A stretch of 22,737 nt of DNA from a virus. Made by a program: the position numbers and the translations under genes. Positions 14,183 through 21,667 of the stretch are shown here, piece by piece (within the stretch, counting starts at the first letter, position 1; each line of letters opens with the position of its first letter). The stretch covers positions 1 through 22,737 of the IMG/VR virus record IMGVR_UViG_3300027659_000223; one strand, 5' to 3'. The notes beneath the pieces are model-generated. The model searched no databases. It was not told the origin of the DNA and saw nothing but the letters and a program-made list of their open reading frames with translations.

Positions 14183-16780
14183 TTACCATTTAGATGAGGG
14201 TAAAATATTCTTTACCGCTGCAATTGCTTTGTTTATAATTTTAGCTCCTGCATCTACAGTATCAGTTGTAAATGCTGAGATTGTTGTGCCTGCTGCTTTT
14301 GCCGCTCCTGTCAAATCTGTTGTTGCTTTAGTATCCGCCACTGTTGGTGCAGGTGTTGGATTTTTTAATCCCGCGGCATTTAACGCTGCTTCAGTTTTTG
14401 GTCCTATTACGCCGTCCGCCGTTAATCCTTTTGATTCTTGGAATGCTCGAATTTCTGCATCCGTCGTAGGATACTTTGTTATATTTTTTACCTTGGTTGT
14501 TACATTTGGATTGGTTGTTGTTGTAGAAGTTACTGTAGTATTTGCAACTGCATCCTTAACAACTTTTTTCACTATAACAATTTCATCTTCAATTATTGTT
14601 GTTATGGTTGTCGTTGTAGTAATTGGAGGTGTTGGGTTAACAACGACAACTTCTTTTGTAGGATAAACAACTACAACTTTTTCTGTTGGTAAAACAACAG
14701 TTTCTTCTGTAGTATTAGTTATTGCTGGCGGAGTTATAACTTCAGTAACTACACCTTCTTTAATAGTTGTAGATATTATTGTTTCTTTTCTTTCTGTTGG
14801 TATCTCTACAGGAACAACATCATTATTCATTTGTCCACTTTCTTCTAAGGTTTTAATATGTGCGGGAGCATCGGGCTCTCCACCATCAAACGCAAAAAAG
14901 GATTCTGGAACAACATCTCTAATTAATACTGGTATTGGTGTAGCGTCAATAGTTTTTGCCTCAGGTAGAGGAAGCGCTCCAAATGCAATCCCCTTTATAG
15001 CATTAGCTCCCATTTTTGTTTTTATTATAGCCGCGTCCATTAATAAAGATTGTCCACCTTTAATACTAAAAGTACTTGCTGTCCCAGATTCCATTGAAAA
15101 ATCTTGTCCTGCTTTTTGCGATATAGATCCACCTTTTGCATACAAGTTAATATTTTTACCTTGCAAGTTTAATGAGCCTTCTGTAATTAAATTTAAGCTT
15201 TCTGTACTAGATACATTAATATTTTTTCCAGTAATAGTTGTAGTACCTGCAGTTTCTATTGAAGTATCTTTGTGACTTGTTACAGCTAAACTACCTTCTA
15301 CTACTATGTGGGCGCTATTTTTAACCAGCATACTCATCTTGCCTTCAACGGTTAAACAATGAGATCCTCTAACATATGTAAAATTATTGCGATCAATTAT
15401 TTCGTAATTATCACCTATAACTTTTCTAACCATAGACCCGTTAACATCTATTTCAATATAAGCACCGGACTTATGAAATACATGAATTCTTTCTGCTCCG
15501 GGAGTACTATCCAATTCAATCACATGCCCCGCTTCTGTCTCAGTAACTTGGTTATATGGATAACCCGCGCCATAATTTGGGCGAGGTTCGTCCCAAGTTT
15601 GTGTGGTATTTGGTAATGGTATACTTGTTACTCTTTTATTGCTTTTTACTTTAAACGTATTATGTGTTTCATCCCCCAATGCCAATTTATTGACATCCGG
15701 TAATCCCAGATATTCGTATTTAGGATATTCTTTATTTGGATCGGAAAATCCCCTGCGTTTTAATAATTCTTTATTATTTACTATACCTTGATTATTTGCA
15801 TTTACATCTGCTAAGTATGTTAATGCAGTTTCTATATCATTATTGAAATCATCTGAAGAACCTCCCAATGCAGAATTGACAGAAACAAAATAATCTTTTA
15901 CTAAAACTCCACTTTCAAGTTTTTTGTTTAATTTATCCGAATTATTAACACCTATGACTAATGAGGTTCCTAATAAAGCGCCTATAATTTTTGGATCATC
16001 TTGTTGTGTAATTTTACCCGATAACAATAACGACTTATAATTAGATTCGCTTGCAGATAGCATGGAGTTATATTGAGCAGATTCCGATTTTAAAAACTCA
16101 GCTTTAGAACTAATTCCATCTTTGCCTGTCCAATTTGAATTAGTATCTGTCCATGCAGTAAGAGCAAAATCATTATTCGGTCGTTTCACATAACCCAAGG
16201 AAACTAATGTTTGTACGCTTAGTTGGTATTTGCCTAATCTACCATCCATACTTTCTTTAGTCATATCATCGCCGGATGCTTTACTTCCTATGGTTGCAAA
16301 AATAGTTTTTAAATCATCTGCGGTTAATGGATAGAGGTCATCTTCTCTATTAACGTTTCCTATAGTAGTAATAGGTTTATTATTTTGGTCTACAACAGGG
16401 CTACCATCTCCACTTCGAACAATATTTTTTTCAGCTTTGTTTGCTTCCTGTTTTTGTTTTTTTATTCCCTCAGGTTGTTTCTCTGGCTTACCTGCGATTG
16501 TTCCTATAATTAGTGGCCTTTGAGCTTCTTCTCCATCCAAAAACCAACCAACTACCCAACTGCCATTGACAATCCCCACAGGCGTATGCCCAAGACCAGA
16601 TGTGGCAGCAGATGTTATAGGCTGAAGAGGTATAGCCCAAGGTAAATCTCTAGTTGGCAATAGTGTTACATCGTCAGTATGAAACCCAAATATTCTTACC
16701 CTGCAGCGGCCTAATTGTTCGGGATCGTTTCTATCTTCAACAACCCCAGTCCACCATACAAATTTATTCCCATATATCAT
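14183..16780 (-). CDS. 5: Baseplate hub/needle protein gp5-like with PG-binding tail
   Basis: An 865-residue homologue of T4 gp5, the trimeric spike at the hub. Residues about 8-97 are the OB-fold (WWTGVVEDRNDPEQLGRCRVRI...HTPVGIVNGSWVVGWFLDG). Residues about 150-300 resemble a lytic transglycosylase/lysozyme: S169-G170, G180, GKYQ (183-186) and NWTGKDGISSKAEFL keep the family spacing, but the catalytic Glu position is Ala168. Residues about 395-580 include a TPGAERIHVFHKSG strand region and short repeats (VEG, ITGKN, LQGKN) like the T4 gp5 needle beta-helix. Residues 655-770 are a Thr/Val/Pro-rich linker. Residues about 768-804 are a PG_binding_1 domain (IRAFQESKGLTADGVIGPKT). An Ala-rich tail ends the protein. 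The start overlaps the gp27-like stop by 4 bp (ATGA). T4 gp5 is 575 residues, so this form is much longer. No PAAR tip gene is seen here. Confidence 0.9.
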   Translation of the reverse strand: MIYGNKFVWWTGVVEDRNDPEQLGRCRVRIFGFHTDDVTLLPTRDLPWAIPLQPITSAATSGLGHTPVGIVNGSWVVGWFLDGEEAQRPLIIGTIAGKPEKQPEGIKKQKQEANKAEKNIVRSGDGSPVVDQNNKPITTIGNVNREDDLYPLTADDLKTIFATIGSKASGDDMTKESMDGRLGKYQLSVQTLVSLGYVKRPNNDFALTAWTDTNSNWTGKDGISSKAEFLKSESAQYNSMLSASESNYKSLLLSGKITQQDDPKIIGALLGTSLVIGVNNSDKLNKKLESGVLVKDYFVSVNSALGGSSDDFNNDIETALTYLADVNANNQGIVNNKELLKRRGFSDPNKEYPKYEYLGLPDVNKLALGDETHNTFKVKSNKRVTSIPLPNTTQTWDEPRPNYGAGYPYNQVTETEAGHVIELDSTPGAERIHVFHKSGAYIEIDVNGSMVRKVIGDNYEIIDRNNFTYVRGSHCLTVEGKMSMLVKNSAHIVVEGSLAVTSHKDTSIETAGTTTITGKNINVSSTESLNLITEGSLNLQGKNINLYAKGGSISQKAGQDFSMESGTASTFSIKGGQSLLMDAAIIKTKMGANAIKGIAFGALPLPEAKTIDATPIPVLIRDVVPESFFAFDGGEPDAPAHIKTLEESGQMNNDVVPVEIPTERKETIISTTIKEGVVTEVITPPAITNTTEETVVLPTEKVVVVYPTKEVVVVNPTPPITTTTTITTIIEDEIVIVKKVVKDAVANTTVTSTTTTNPNVTTKVKNITKYPTTDAEIRAFQESKGLTADGVIGPKTEAALNAAGLKNPTPAPTVADTKATTDLTGAAKAAGTTISAFTTDTVDAGAKIINKAIAAVKNILPSSKW

Positions 16781-18135
16781 TTTAATGCCTTATAATATTC
16801 TGCTTTAGGAAAAGAATCTTTAACTACGTTCATAGTTATATAATGTGTTTTTGGATTTATCTTATGTGACAAATTTGTTATCATATAATACCCGGTATAT
16901 AATTTATCGTGTATATCAGCTGCCTTATCATGCGAAGACAATGCTCCAGGTGTACCTTTTGGAAATACTATTTTTATAATGTTTCCTGCTTCTAAATCTG
17001 TTCTACCCGGAACAACAAGTTGCATTTTAAAATTATTAAGTTCTAACATATTGGATCTTCGATTGCCGTGCATATATTTAGATATTTCATCAAAGTTTGT
17101 ATTTGTGTTATTGTGTAATTTTGGCACACTATAATTAATTTCTATATATCCTGCAGGATTTCTTACTGTAGATAAATCAAATAAAGGTACGGTTTCATTA
17201 TCATTTAAATGAGAATACCCAGTAAATTTATTACCATGATCATATACAACATTTTTAAATGTTTTATTGTAAAGATTAATATCAATTAATGTACTAGAAA
17301 GATATCCTGTTCTCGTATTGTCCAATTGATCTAAAGTTTTCTCAACACTTAAAGATTTTATAGAATACATGGCTTTAAATTTTTCATCTGGACCTAGAGT
17401 ATTAATATAAGATTGTGAATAAAAATATGTTCCATTTAAAAGTCTTTTTGCATTACTAAAAAGTTTGTCAGTACTACTAAAATAAAATCCTTTAGTTGTT
17501 TCCCAAAATAAGTAATTTGCCGCTTTGTCTTTTGCCGGTAAAGATTTACTAGCAATCCAATTAATACATTGTATAGGAGACCAGCCTGGACTAACAAACT
17601 TAATTATATTATCTGGAGATTCTAAAAATGTTAAGGGAGTTTTGTCTATATCTGCAGAATTTCCTGAAAGTTTTGAAAGAGGCAAATTTCTAACGGCTTG
17701 TAAATAATTTAAAAATATATTACTTATTATTTGTTGCGGAGTTCCGTCAAACGCCATGAACAATGGGTTTAGTGTATCATTAAATGCTTCTGTTGAAACA
17801 ATATTTAATTCATATATAATTGTGCTACCATCTTTTGCATATGCTTTATTCGCAATAGAATAAACTTTGAAGGTTTTAAATATTCGTTTTCCATCATCCA
17901 AAGACGGCGTTACCAAATTTATGAAAATAAATTCTTCACCTATTAACGGAAAAAGAGATAATAAATTTGTATTATCCGCAAGTGTTAATGTTCCAGATAC
18001 AACAGGATTAAAAATGCTTTCATATAAATTCAGTTCGACTAAAAAATTCGTTATATCTAATTTTTTGTTGGCAGAAAATAATATTAATTCTGTTATATCT
18101 ACCAGACCCGGGGCCTGTAAAAGTTGTTCAGCCAT
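16777..18135 (-). CDS. 27: Baseplate hub protein, gp27-like
   Basis: A 452-residue protein in the position of the hub protein that carries the gp5 spike. The N-terminal section (VDITELILFSANKKLDITNF, then LVELNLYESIFNPVVSGTLT, about residues 32-51) and the F.TFKVYSIA...TIIYELNIVSTEAF segment match the hub families of T4-like phages (gp27; analogous to P2 gpD and VgrG N-terminal domains). The LVVPGRTDLEAGNIIKIVFP segment near residues 375-395 is a typical tube-like domain closure, followed by HDKLYTGYYMITNLSHKINP. T4 gp27 is 391 residues, so this is slightly longer. It overlaps gp53 by one base at its start and gp5 by four bases at its end, consistent with stoichiometric translation of hub proteins. 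Identity as gp27 comes from fold-type motifs and adjacency to gp5. Confidence 0.85.
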   Translation of the reverse strand: MAEQLLQAPGLVDITELILFSANKKLDITNFLVELNLYESIFNPVVSGTLTLADNTNLLSLFPLIGEEFIFINLVTPSLDDGKRIFKTFKVYSIANKAYAKDGSTIIYELNIVSTEAFNDTLNPLFMAFDGTPQQIISNIFLNYLQAVRNLPLSKLSGNSADIDKTPLTFLESPDNIIKFVSPGWSPIQCINWIASKSLPAKDKAANYLFWETTKGFYFSSTDKLFSNAKRLLNGTYFYSQSYINTLGPDEKFKAMYSIKSLSVEKTLDQLDNTRTGYLSSTLIDINLYNKTFKNVVYDHGNKFTGYSHLNDNETVPLFDLSTVRNPAGYIEINYSVPKLHNNTNTNFDEISKYMHGNRRSNMLELNNFKMQLVVPGRTDLEAGNIIKIVFPKGTPGALSSHDKAADIHDKLYTGYYMITNLSHKINPKTHYITMNVVKDSFPKAEYYKALK

Positions 18136-18743
18136 TATTTGTTAATTGTTTTAATATAGTTGGATACTACGTCTTGCACTATATTTGGTTTTAATACTCG
18201 GATTCTTCTATTGGATTCATTCTTGGCTTGTTCTATTTCATAATTGCTTTGAAAATCTGTTCCAATGTCTGATTCTTTATACGAAATAGGAACATTAATT
18301 TGTTCGGTCTCTGGCAAATCTATAAGTATTCTTTTTGGTTTTTTGTGCGTCGAATCTTCTGCTAAAAGAAAAAAGGTTTCAACTTGATAATTTTGTGCGT
18401 TGACTGCTCGATTGACTGTAAACACATCTTTTTCTGTTCCATATTTACTAACAACAAATTTATATAAATCGTTGTCTGATAAAGGCCATTCAAATCTAGG
18501 ATCTTGTATATTGTTTGTCAGTAACACTAACCAATGCAAATCCTGAGTACTGTAATACCTATAAGATAATTCTTCAGGCGTTTCTCCATCCAATACATCA
18601 TACAATTCAAAATATGAGTTATTGTCTAAAAATTCTTTAGATAAAATAGCTCTTCTAAAAATATCAGCGACAACTTGTTCGGTATCTCCATCATCTAAGG
18701 TATATGATATTAAAGGAAAAGATTCAAAAAGATTAGTACTCAT
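18135..18743 (-). CDS. 53: Baseplate wedge protein gp53
   Basis: A 202-residue homologue of T4 gp53 (196 residues), the last wedge subunit added; it lets wedges join around the hub. The N-terminus (LFESFPLISYTLDDGD) and the FRRAILSKEF block match the family. Residues 44-90 carry a LysM-like fold signature (YFELYDVLDGETPEELSYRY, then HWLVLLTNNIQDPRFEWPLS). The Lys/Arg-rich C-terminus ends with IRVLKPNIVQDVVSNY. The start overlaps the gp48-like stop region by 11 bp and the stop overlaps the gp27-like start by one base. T4 also has 53 next to 5. Confident. Confidence 0.92.
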   Translation of the reverse strand: MSTNLFESFPLISYTLDDGDTEQVVADIFRRAILSKEFLDNNSYFELYDVLDGETPEELSYRYYSTQDLHWLVLLTNNIQDPRFEWPLSDNDLYKFVVSKYGTEKDVFTVNRAVNAQNYQVETFFLLAEDSTHKKPKRILIDLPETEQINVPISYKESDIGTDFQSNYEIEQAKNESNRRIRVLKPNIVQDVVSNYIKTINK

Positions 18744-19893
18744 TTTGTGTTATTCCTTCAGACGTCATTTGTTCTAATTCTTGGAATGTCAGAGACATAT
18801 TAATTTCTACAGGAGAACCGTCTTCGAATGTTACGAACTGTTCGCCGCCATATTCTACTGACATATTTGTTAGTGCACATCTAGCAAATCTATGGATATG
18901 TGGATTTATTTTATCTTTATAAAAATACTCTATATCAAATTCAGATGGGTATATGTAAAACATTTTATTATCCGTCAATTCTGGATGCATATGTTGCTTG
19001 AATGTTCTAATTATATTTTCTACTTTTTCGGTTTCAGATTTGTCTTTAGGGAAAAATTTATAAGAGAATTGAAACGTTCTATAGTCTACAGATTCAAATA
19101 AAACTTCTCTAAATGGATTTACTTTTTGTCGTGTACTCAGTTCTAGTACATCACTTATTACACCTCCACCGGCTTTTAAAGATGGTACTTTTGCTAATTG
19201 TGTTAGCAAGGCGGCCCCAATTTCCGGGCCAGCATTAGAAATCGTTTCCTTAAGACTTCCACTTGCACTTCCTTGAACCAGAAGACCGGTCAAAAGACCC
19301 ATATCTTTATTTGCATAATTTGTGCCGTATTTAACTGCCGGTCTTTCTGATACATACAACGTAATAACTTCTTTGAGTCTTGAAGTTTTTCCAGATGCAA
19401 ATGCAGGTTGTTTATCTAGAAATTCTAAGGCCTCGTCTACTGCTTCTTTAGCTATTATTCCTCCAACTACGCCAATTCCTCCGGCTTTTAAAAGATCCCC
19501 TACCGTAGAAGTTTTTCCTAACATGGATTTAGTTAGCGCGCCGATGGTTAACACTCCTACTAGAAACCCCGCATTCTCTTTAATATTAGTGCGAGCAAAT
19601 TCTACTGCTGTTTGCGAAAAATTTGATCGTCTAATGGCATCTAATCTAGTTTGTTCTTGATTACTTACAGTATAATCTTTTTCTTTAGCAACTTTTCCTT
19701 TTGTACTTTTGTCCCGAACATTGATATAAAATGCAACATAATGTTGCATATCTGGCTTTTGTCTTAGGCCTATTGGAAACTCTAAAGTTCCAATTTGATA
19801 TTCACCTGTTTTGTGTTGATTTGCATAAACACCTTCTCCCGCATTTTGGCGCCTTGCATCTACAGCATCTTTTGGGTTGTTTACGTTGGACAT
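18733..19893 (-). CDS. 48: Baseplate tail-tube cap protein, gp48-like
   Basis: A 386-residue protein and the first gene of the leftward operon. Residues 31-47 (EYQIGTLEFPIGLRQKP) with HYVAFYINVRDKS (51-63) form an N-terminal tube-type strand region. Residues 109-158 are a Gly-rich hydrophobic insert. Residues 258-300 (NPFREVLFESVDYRTFQFSY, then FFPKDKSETEKVENIIRTFK) and about 343-373 (NMSVEYGG...VEINMSLTFQELE) are the closing tube-fold strands. This architecture is what marine T4-like phages annotate as gp48, which in T4 (364 residues) sits with gp54 on top of the hub and templates tube polymerisation. The start ATG lies about 26 nt downstream of the predicted minus-strand late start site. 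The gp48 versus gp54 choice rests on recalled motifs and length. Confidence 0.82.
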   Translation of the reverse strand: MSNVNNPKDAVDARRQNAGEGVYANQHKTGEYQIGTLEFPIGLRQKPDMQHYVAFYINVRDKSTKGKVAKEKDYTVSNQEQTRLDAIRRSNFSQTAVEFARTNIKENAGFLVGVLTIGALTKSMLGKTSTVGDLLKAGGIGVVGGIIAKEAVDEALEFLDKQPAFASGKTSRLKEVITLYVSERPAVKYGTNYANKDMGLLTGLLVQGSASGSLKETISNAGPEIGAALLTQLAKVPSLKAGGGVISDVLELSTRQKVNPFREVLFESVDYRTFQFSYKFFPKDKSETEKVENIIRTFKQHMHPELTDNKMFYIYPSEFDIEYFYKDKINPHIHRFARCALTNMSVEYGGEQFVTFEDGSPVEINMSLTFQELEQMTSEGITQNEY

Positions 19894-19901
19894 ATTTTCT
19901 A

Positions 19902-19909
19902 TATAAATA
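19902..19909 (+). promoter_or_regulatory. T4-type late promoter driving the gp4 operon
   Basis: An exact TATAAATA, the T4 late-promoter box read by the gp55 sigma-like factor with the gp33/gp45 co-activators. With the T4 geometry (box at about -13 to -6) transcription would start near 19915, giving a leader of about 21 nt before gp4 at 19936. By eye I found exact copies of this octamer only at this spacer (one per strand). The start site is predicted, not measured. Confidence 0.75.
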
Positions 19910-19924
19910 TTGTTGGATCATAAT

Positions 19925-19932
19925 TATTTATA
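19925..19932 (-). promoter_or_regulatory. T4-type late promoter driving the leftward baseplate operon
   Basis: TATAAATA on the minus strand (TATTTATA on the plus strand). T4 geometry predicts a start near 19919 and a leader of about 26 nt before the gp48-like ATG at 19893. It would serve a 19-kb leftward operon with no other exact late box seen inside it. Confidence 0.75.
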
Positions 19933-19935
19933 TAG

Positions 19936-20394
19936 ATGTTATACACCAAAACATACAAAGGAAAATTTAGGGCCAAGAATCCTGGGAAATATCGAGGCGA
20001 TATTAACAATATTGTCTATAGGTCCTTGTGGGAATTGCGATTTATGAAGTGGTGCGATCTGAATGATTCAGTACAGGAGTGGGGGTCTGAGACTGTAATT
20101 GTTCCTTATATATCCCCAGTTGATAGAAAAATACATAGGTATTTTGTGGACTTTTATATCAAAGTTAAAGCCAAAACTGGGATTGCTCAAAAGTATTTAA
20201 TAGAGATAAAACCCGAAAGATTTACAAAACCGCCAATAATACCTCAGAAAAAAACCAAAAAGTTTATAGATGAAGTATTTCAGTATGGAGTAAATGAAGC
20301 AAAATGGAAAGCGGCTTTTGAATTCTGTCAGGACAGAAATATGAAGTTTATGGTCTTAACCGAAAAAGATTTAGGAATTATAAATGGCAAATAA
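19936..20394 (+). CDS. 4: Head completion protein gp4 (TnsA-like nuclease fold)
   Basis: A 152-residue homologue of T4 gp4 (150 residues), needed to finish DNA-filled heads before tails join. The sequence shows YKGKFRAKNPGKYRGDINNI, then VYRSLWELRFMKWCD (residues 27-41), WGSETVIVPYISPVD, HRYFVDFYIK (67-76) and LIEIKPE (88-94). E33, D72 and the E90-x-K92 pair give a PD-(D/E)xK/TnsA-type nuclease arrangement, which appears complete. It is the first gene of the rightward operon and overlaps the next by 11 bp. No good Shine-Dalgarno precedes the ATG; the leader is AT-rich. In T4, gene 4 also lies beside gene 53 and near gene 5. Confidence 0.92.
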   Translation: MLYTKTYKGKFRAKNPGKYRGDINNIVYRSLWELRFMKWCDLNDSVQEWGSETVIVPYISPVDRKIHRYFVDFYIKVKAKTGIAQKYLIEIKPERFTKPPIIPQKKTKKFIDEVFQYGVNEAKWKAAFEFCQDRNMKFMVLTEKDLGIINGK

Positions 20395-20959
20395 TATATT
20401 TCAGCAAGTTAATATGAATGCTGGGGATGTTAGAAAATCCTATAACTGGTATCGAGAACAAGTAACTAGTTTAGGCAAAAATATGTCTGGCACTCAATTA
20501 CTTAGAAATGAAAAATTAACATCAAGAATAAGCCCCGGTGAGATGTATCTTTTTATGTACGATCCAAAATATAAACTTGAATTACCATATTATGATACTG
20601 TTCCCTTGGTGCTACCGTTTAAAATAGTTAAGGACGGTTTCTTAGGAATAAATTTACATTACTTACCATATCTAGCTAGATATAAATTATTGGGCGAATT
20701 GAGTAAGTTGACATTGGATAAAACAATAAACGAAGATACAAGAATACAAATTTCTTGGCAAATACTAAATAGCTCGTCGAAATATTTAGCTGCAACTGCA
20801 TGCGTGAAACACTATTTAAATGATCACTTAAGATCCAGATTTTTAAAAATAAATTATACAGATTGGGTTACTGCATCTATGTTACCTGTTGAGAGTTTTA
20901 GAAAAGTGAAAAAAGAAAAAGTCTGGCAAGACGTTAAACAAAAAAATAGGTATTATTAA
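20384..20959 (+). CDS. Conserved T4-like protein of unknown role (LPYYD/LHYLP motifs)
   Basis: A 191-residue protein with two striking blocks: GEMYLFMYDPKYKLELPYYD (residues 52-71) and VLPFKIVKDGFLGINLHYLP (76-95), then LARYKLL. I recognise these from proteins next to head/tail completion genes in T4-like marine phages, but I cannot give a proven function. The C-terminus is basic (FRKVKKEKVWQDVKQKNRYY). The gene overlaps gp4 by 11 bp and the next gene by one base (TAATG), so all three are likely made together. In T4 the neighbour of gene 4 on one side is gene 2 (DNA end protector), so a gp2-like role is possible by synteny, but I do not see enough to claim it. There are no membrane segments or enzyme motifs. 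Confidence 0.72.
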   Translation: MANNIFQQVNMNAGDVRKSYNWYREQVTSLGKNMSGTQLLRNEKLTSRISPGEMYLFMYDPKYKLELPYYDTVPLVLPFKIVKDGFLGINLHYLPYLARYKLLGELSKLTLDKTINEDTRIQISWQILNSSSKYLAATACVKHYLNDHLRSRFLKINYTDWVTASMLPVESFRKVKKEKVWQDVKQKNRYY

Positions 20960-21651
20960 TGGCTAAAGCACATTTTTCCCCTGAAAATTTTATTAACACT
21001 GTTAATAAGGCTGGTCTAGCAAAACCAAATAGATTTGAGGTCTATATATATTTTCCAGGAAGTCTTTCAGCTCAACTTGAACTTCAAGTTCAACAAAATG
21101 CTCTTAGTTTATTTTGCGACAGTGCAAGTTTTCCTAGTCAAAATATAGGAGTTAAGCAACAGAGAATTTATGGTCCAAACTATCAAAGACCAGTTAGCAT
21201 AGATTATGGTGGAGAAGGAATACCTATGACATTTTTAGTCGATGCCAATATGCGTATTAAATCTATATTTGATATTTGGGTTAGTAAGATTATAGATCCA
21301 AATCAATATTTTGTATACGAGCCCGCATCATATGTATCTCAAATAAAAATAAATCAATTAGATGAAGAAGATAATATTGTATATTCTGCAATTTTAGAAG
21401 ACGCCTTTCCTAGAAGCGTGGGTATGCTAGAGTTAAGCAACTCTACTCAAAATCAAGTACATAAACTCAACGTAACTTTTGCCTATAGACGTTGGGCGCC
21501 AGTTCATAGTATATCAAATTCTGTAAAGTATCCGGGTGTAGATACTACATCTACACAGGGAGATAAAATACAGTCATCGTTTATGGGCGGTAGACCGGGG
21601 TATGATGAAGCTGGTAATTTAATTACTACAGGTAGAAACACTAACAGATAA
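20959..21651 (+). CDS. 54: Tail-tube-fold protein, gp54-like tube initiator
   Basis: A 230-residue protein with the tail-tube fold pattern: KPNRFEVYIYFPG (residues 22-34), FCDSASFPSQNIGVK (about 52-66), RIYGPNYQRPVSIDYGGEG (68-86), FDIWVSKIIDPNQY (108-121), ILEDAFPRSVGMLEL (about 144-158) and HKLNVTFAYRRW (167-178). T4 gp19 (tube) and gp54 (tube initiator) share this fold. The FAYRRW end and the D-Y-GGEG block match proteins annotated as gp54 in marine T4-like phages. It is longer than gp19 (163) and shorter than T4 gp54 (320). The last 45 residues are Gly/Ser/Thr-rich and probably flexible. A paralogous tube protein cannot be fully excluded, but its place next to gp4 and gp26 favours baseplate initiator over major tube. 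Confidence 0.72.
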   Translation: MAKAHFSPENFINTVNKAGLAKPNRFEVYIYFPGSLSAQLELQVQQNALSLFCDSASFPSQNIGVKQQRIYGPNYQRPVSIDYGGEGIPMTFLVDANMRIKSIFDIWVSKIIDPNQYFVYEPASYVSQIKINQLDEEDNIVYSAILEDAFPRSVGMLELSNSTQNQVHKLNVTFAYRRWAPVHSISNSVKYPGVDTTSTQGDKIQSSFMGGRPGYDEAGNLITTGRNTNR

Positions 21652-21656
21652 CAAAT

Positions 21657-21661
21657 AAGGA
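21657..21661 (+). promoter_or_regulatory. Ribosome binding site of gp26
   Basis: AAGGA lies 6 nt before ATG 21668 in a 16-nt spacer. It is the clearest Shine-Dalgarno in the rightward operon and suggests that gp26 is made at a higher level than its coupled neighbours, in keeping with a chaperone-like role. Confidence 0.72.
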
Positions 21662-21667
21662 AATAAT

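Larger units (their letters stand above)
19898..19936. repeat. Perfect 12-bp inverted repeat holding both late promoters
   Basis: Arms TCTATATAAATA (19898-19909) and TATTTATATAGA (19925-19936) are exact reverse complements separated by 15 nt. Each arm contains one TATAAATA box, on opposite strands. The right arm ends on the first base of the gp4 start codon. Because of the symmetry both mRNAs get nearly the same leader end (TATTTATATAGA) just before their start codons. Confidence 0.9.

Noticed and set aside
14145-14692. Two plus-strand ORFs (a Val-rich one of 173 codons and a Cys-rich one of 84 codons) opposite gp5
   Set aside because: They are antisense products of the Thr/Val-rich linker codons of gp5. 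They have no ribosome site or family motif, and the sense protein is clearly real.
14183-16780. Reading gp5 as an active tail lysozyme as in T4
   Set aside because: The glycosidase-like domain keeps the fold signature but has Ala168 at the catalytic Glu position, so activity should not be assumed.
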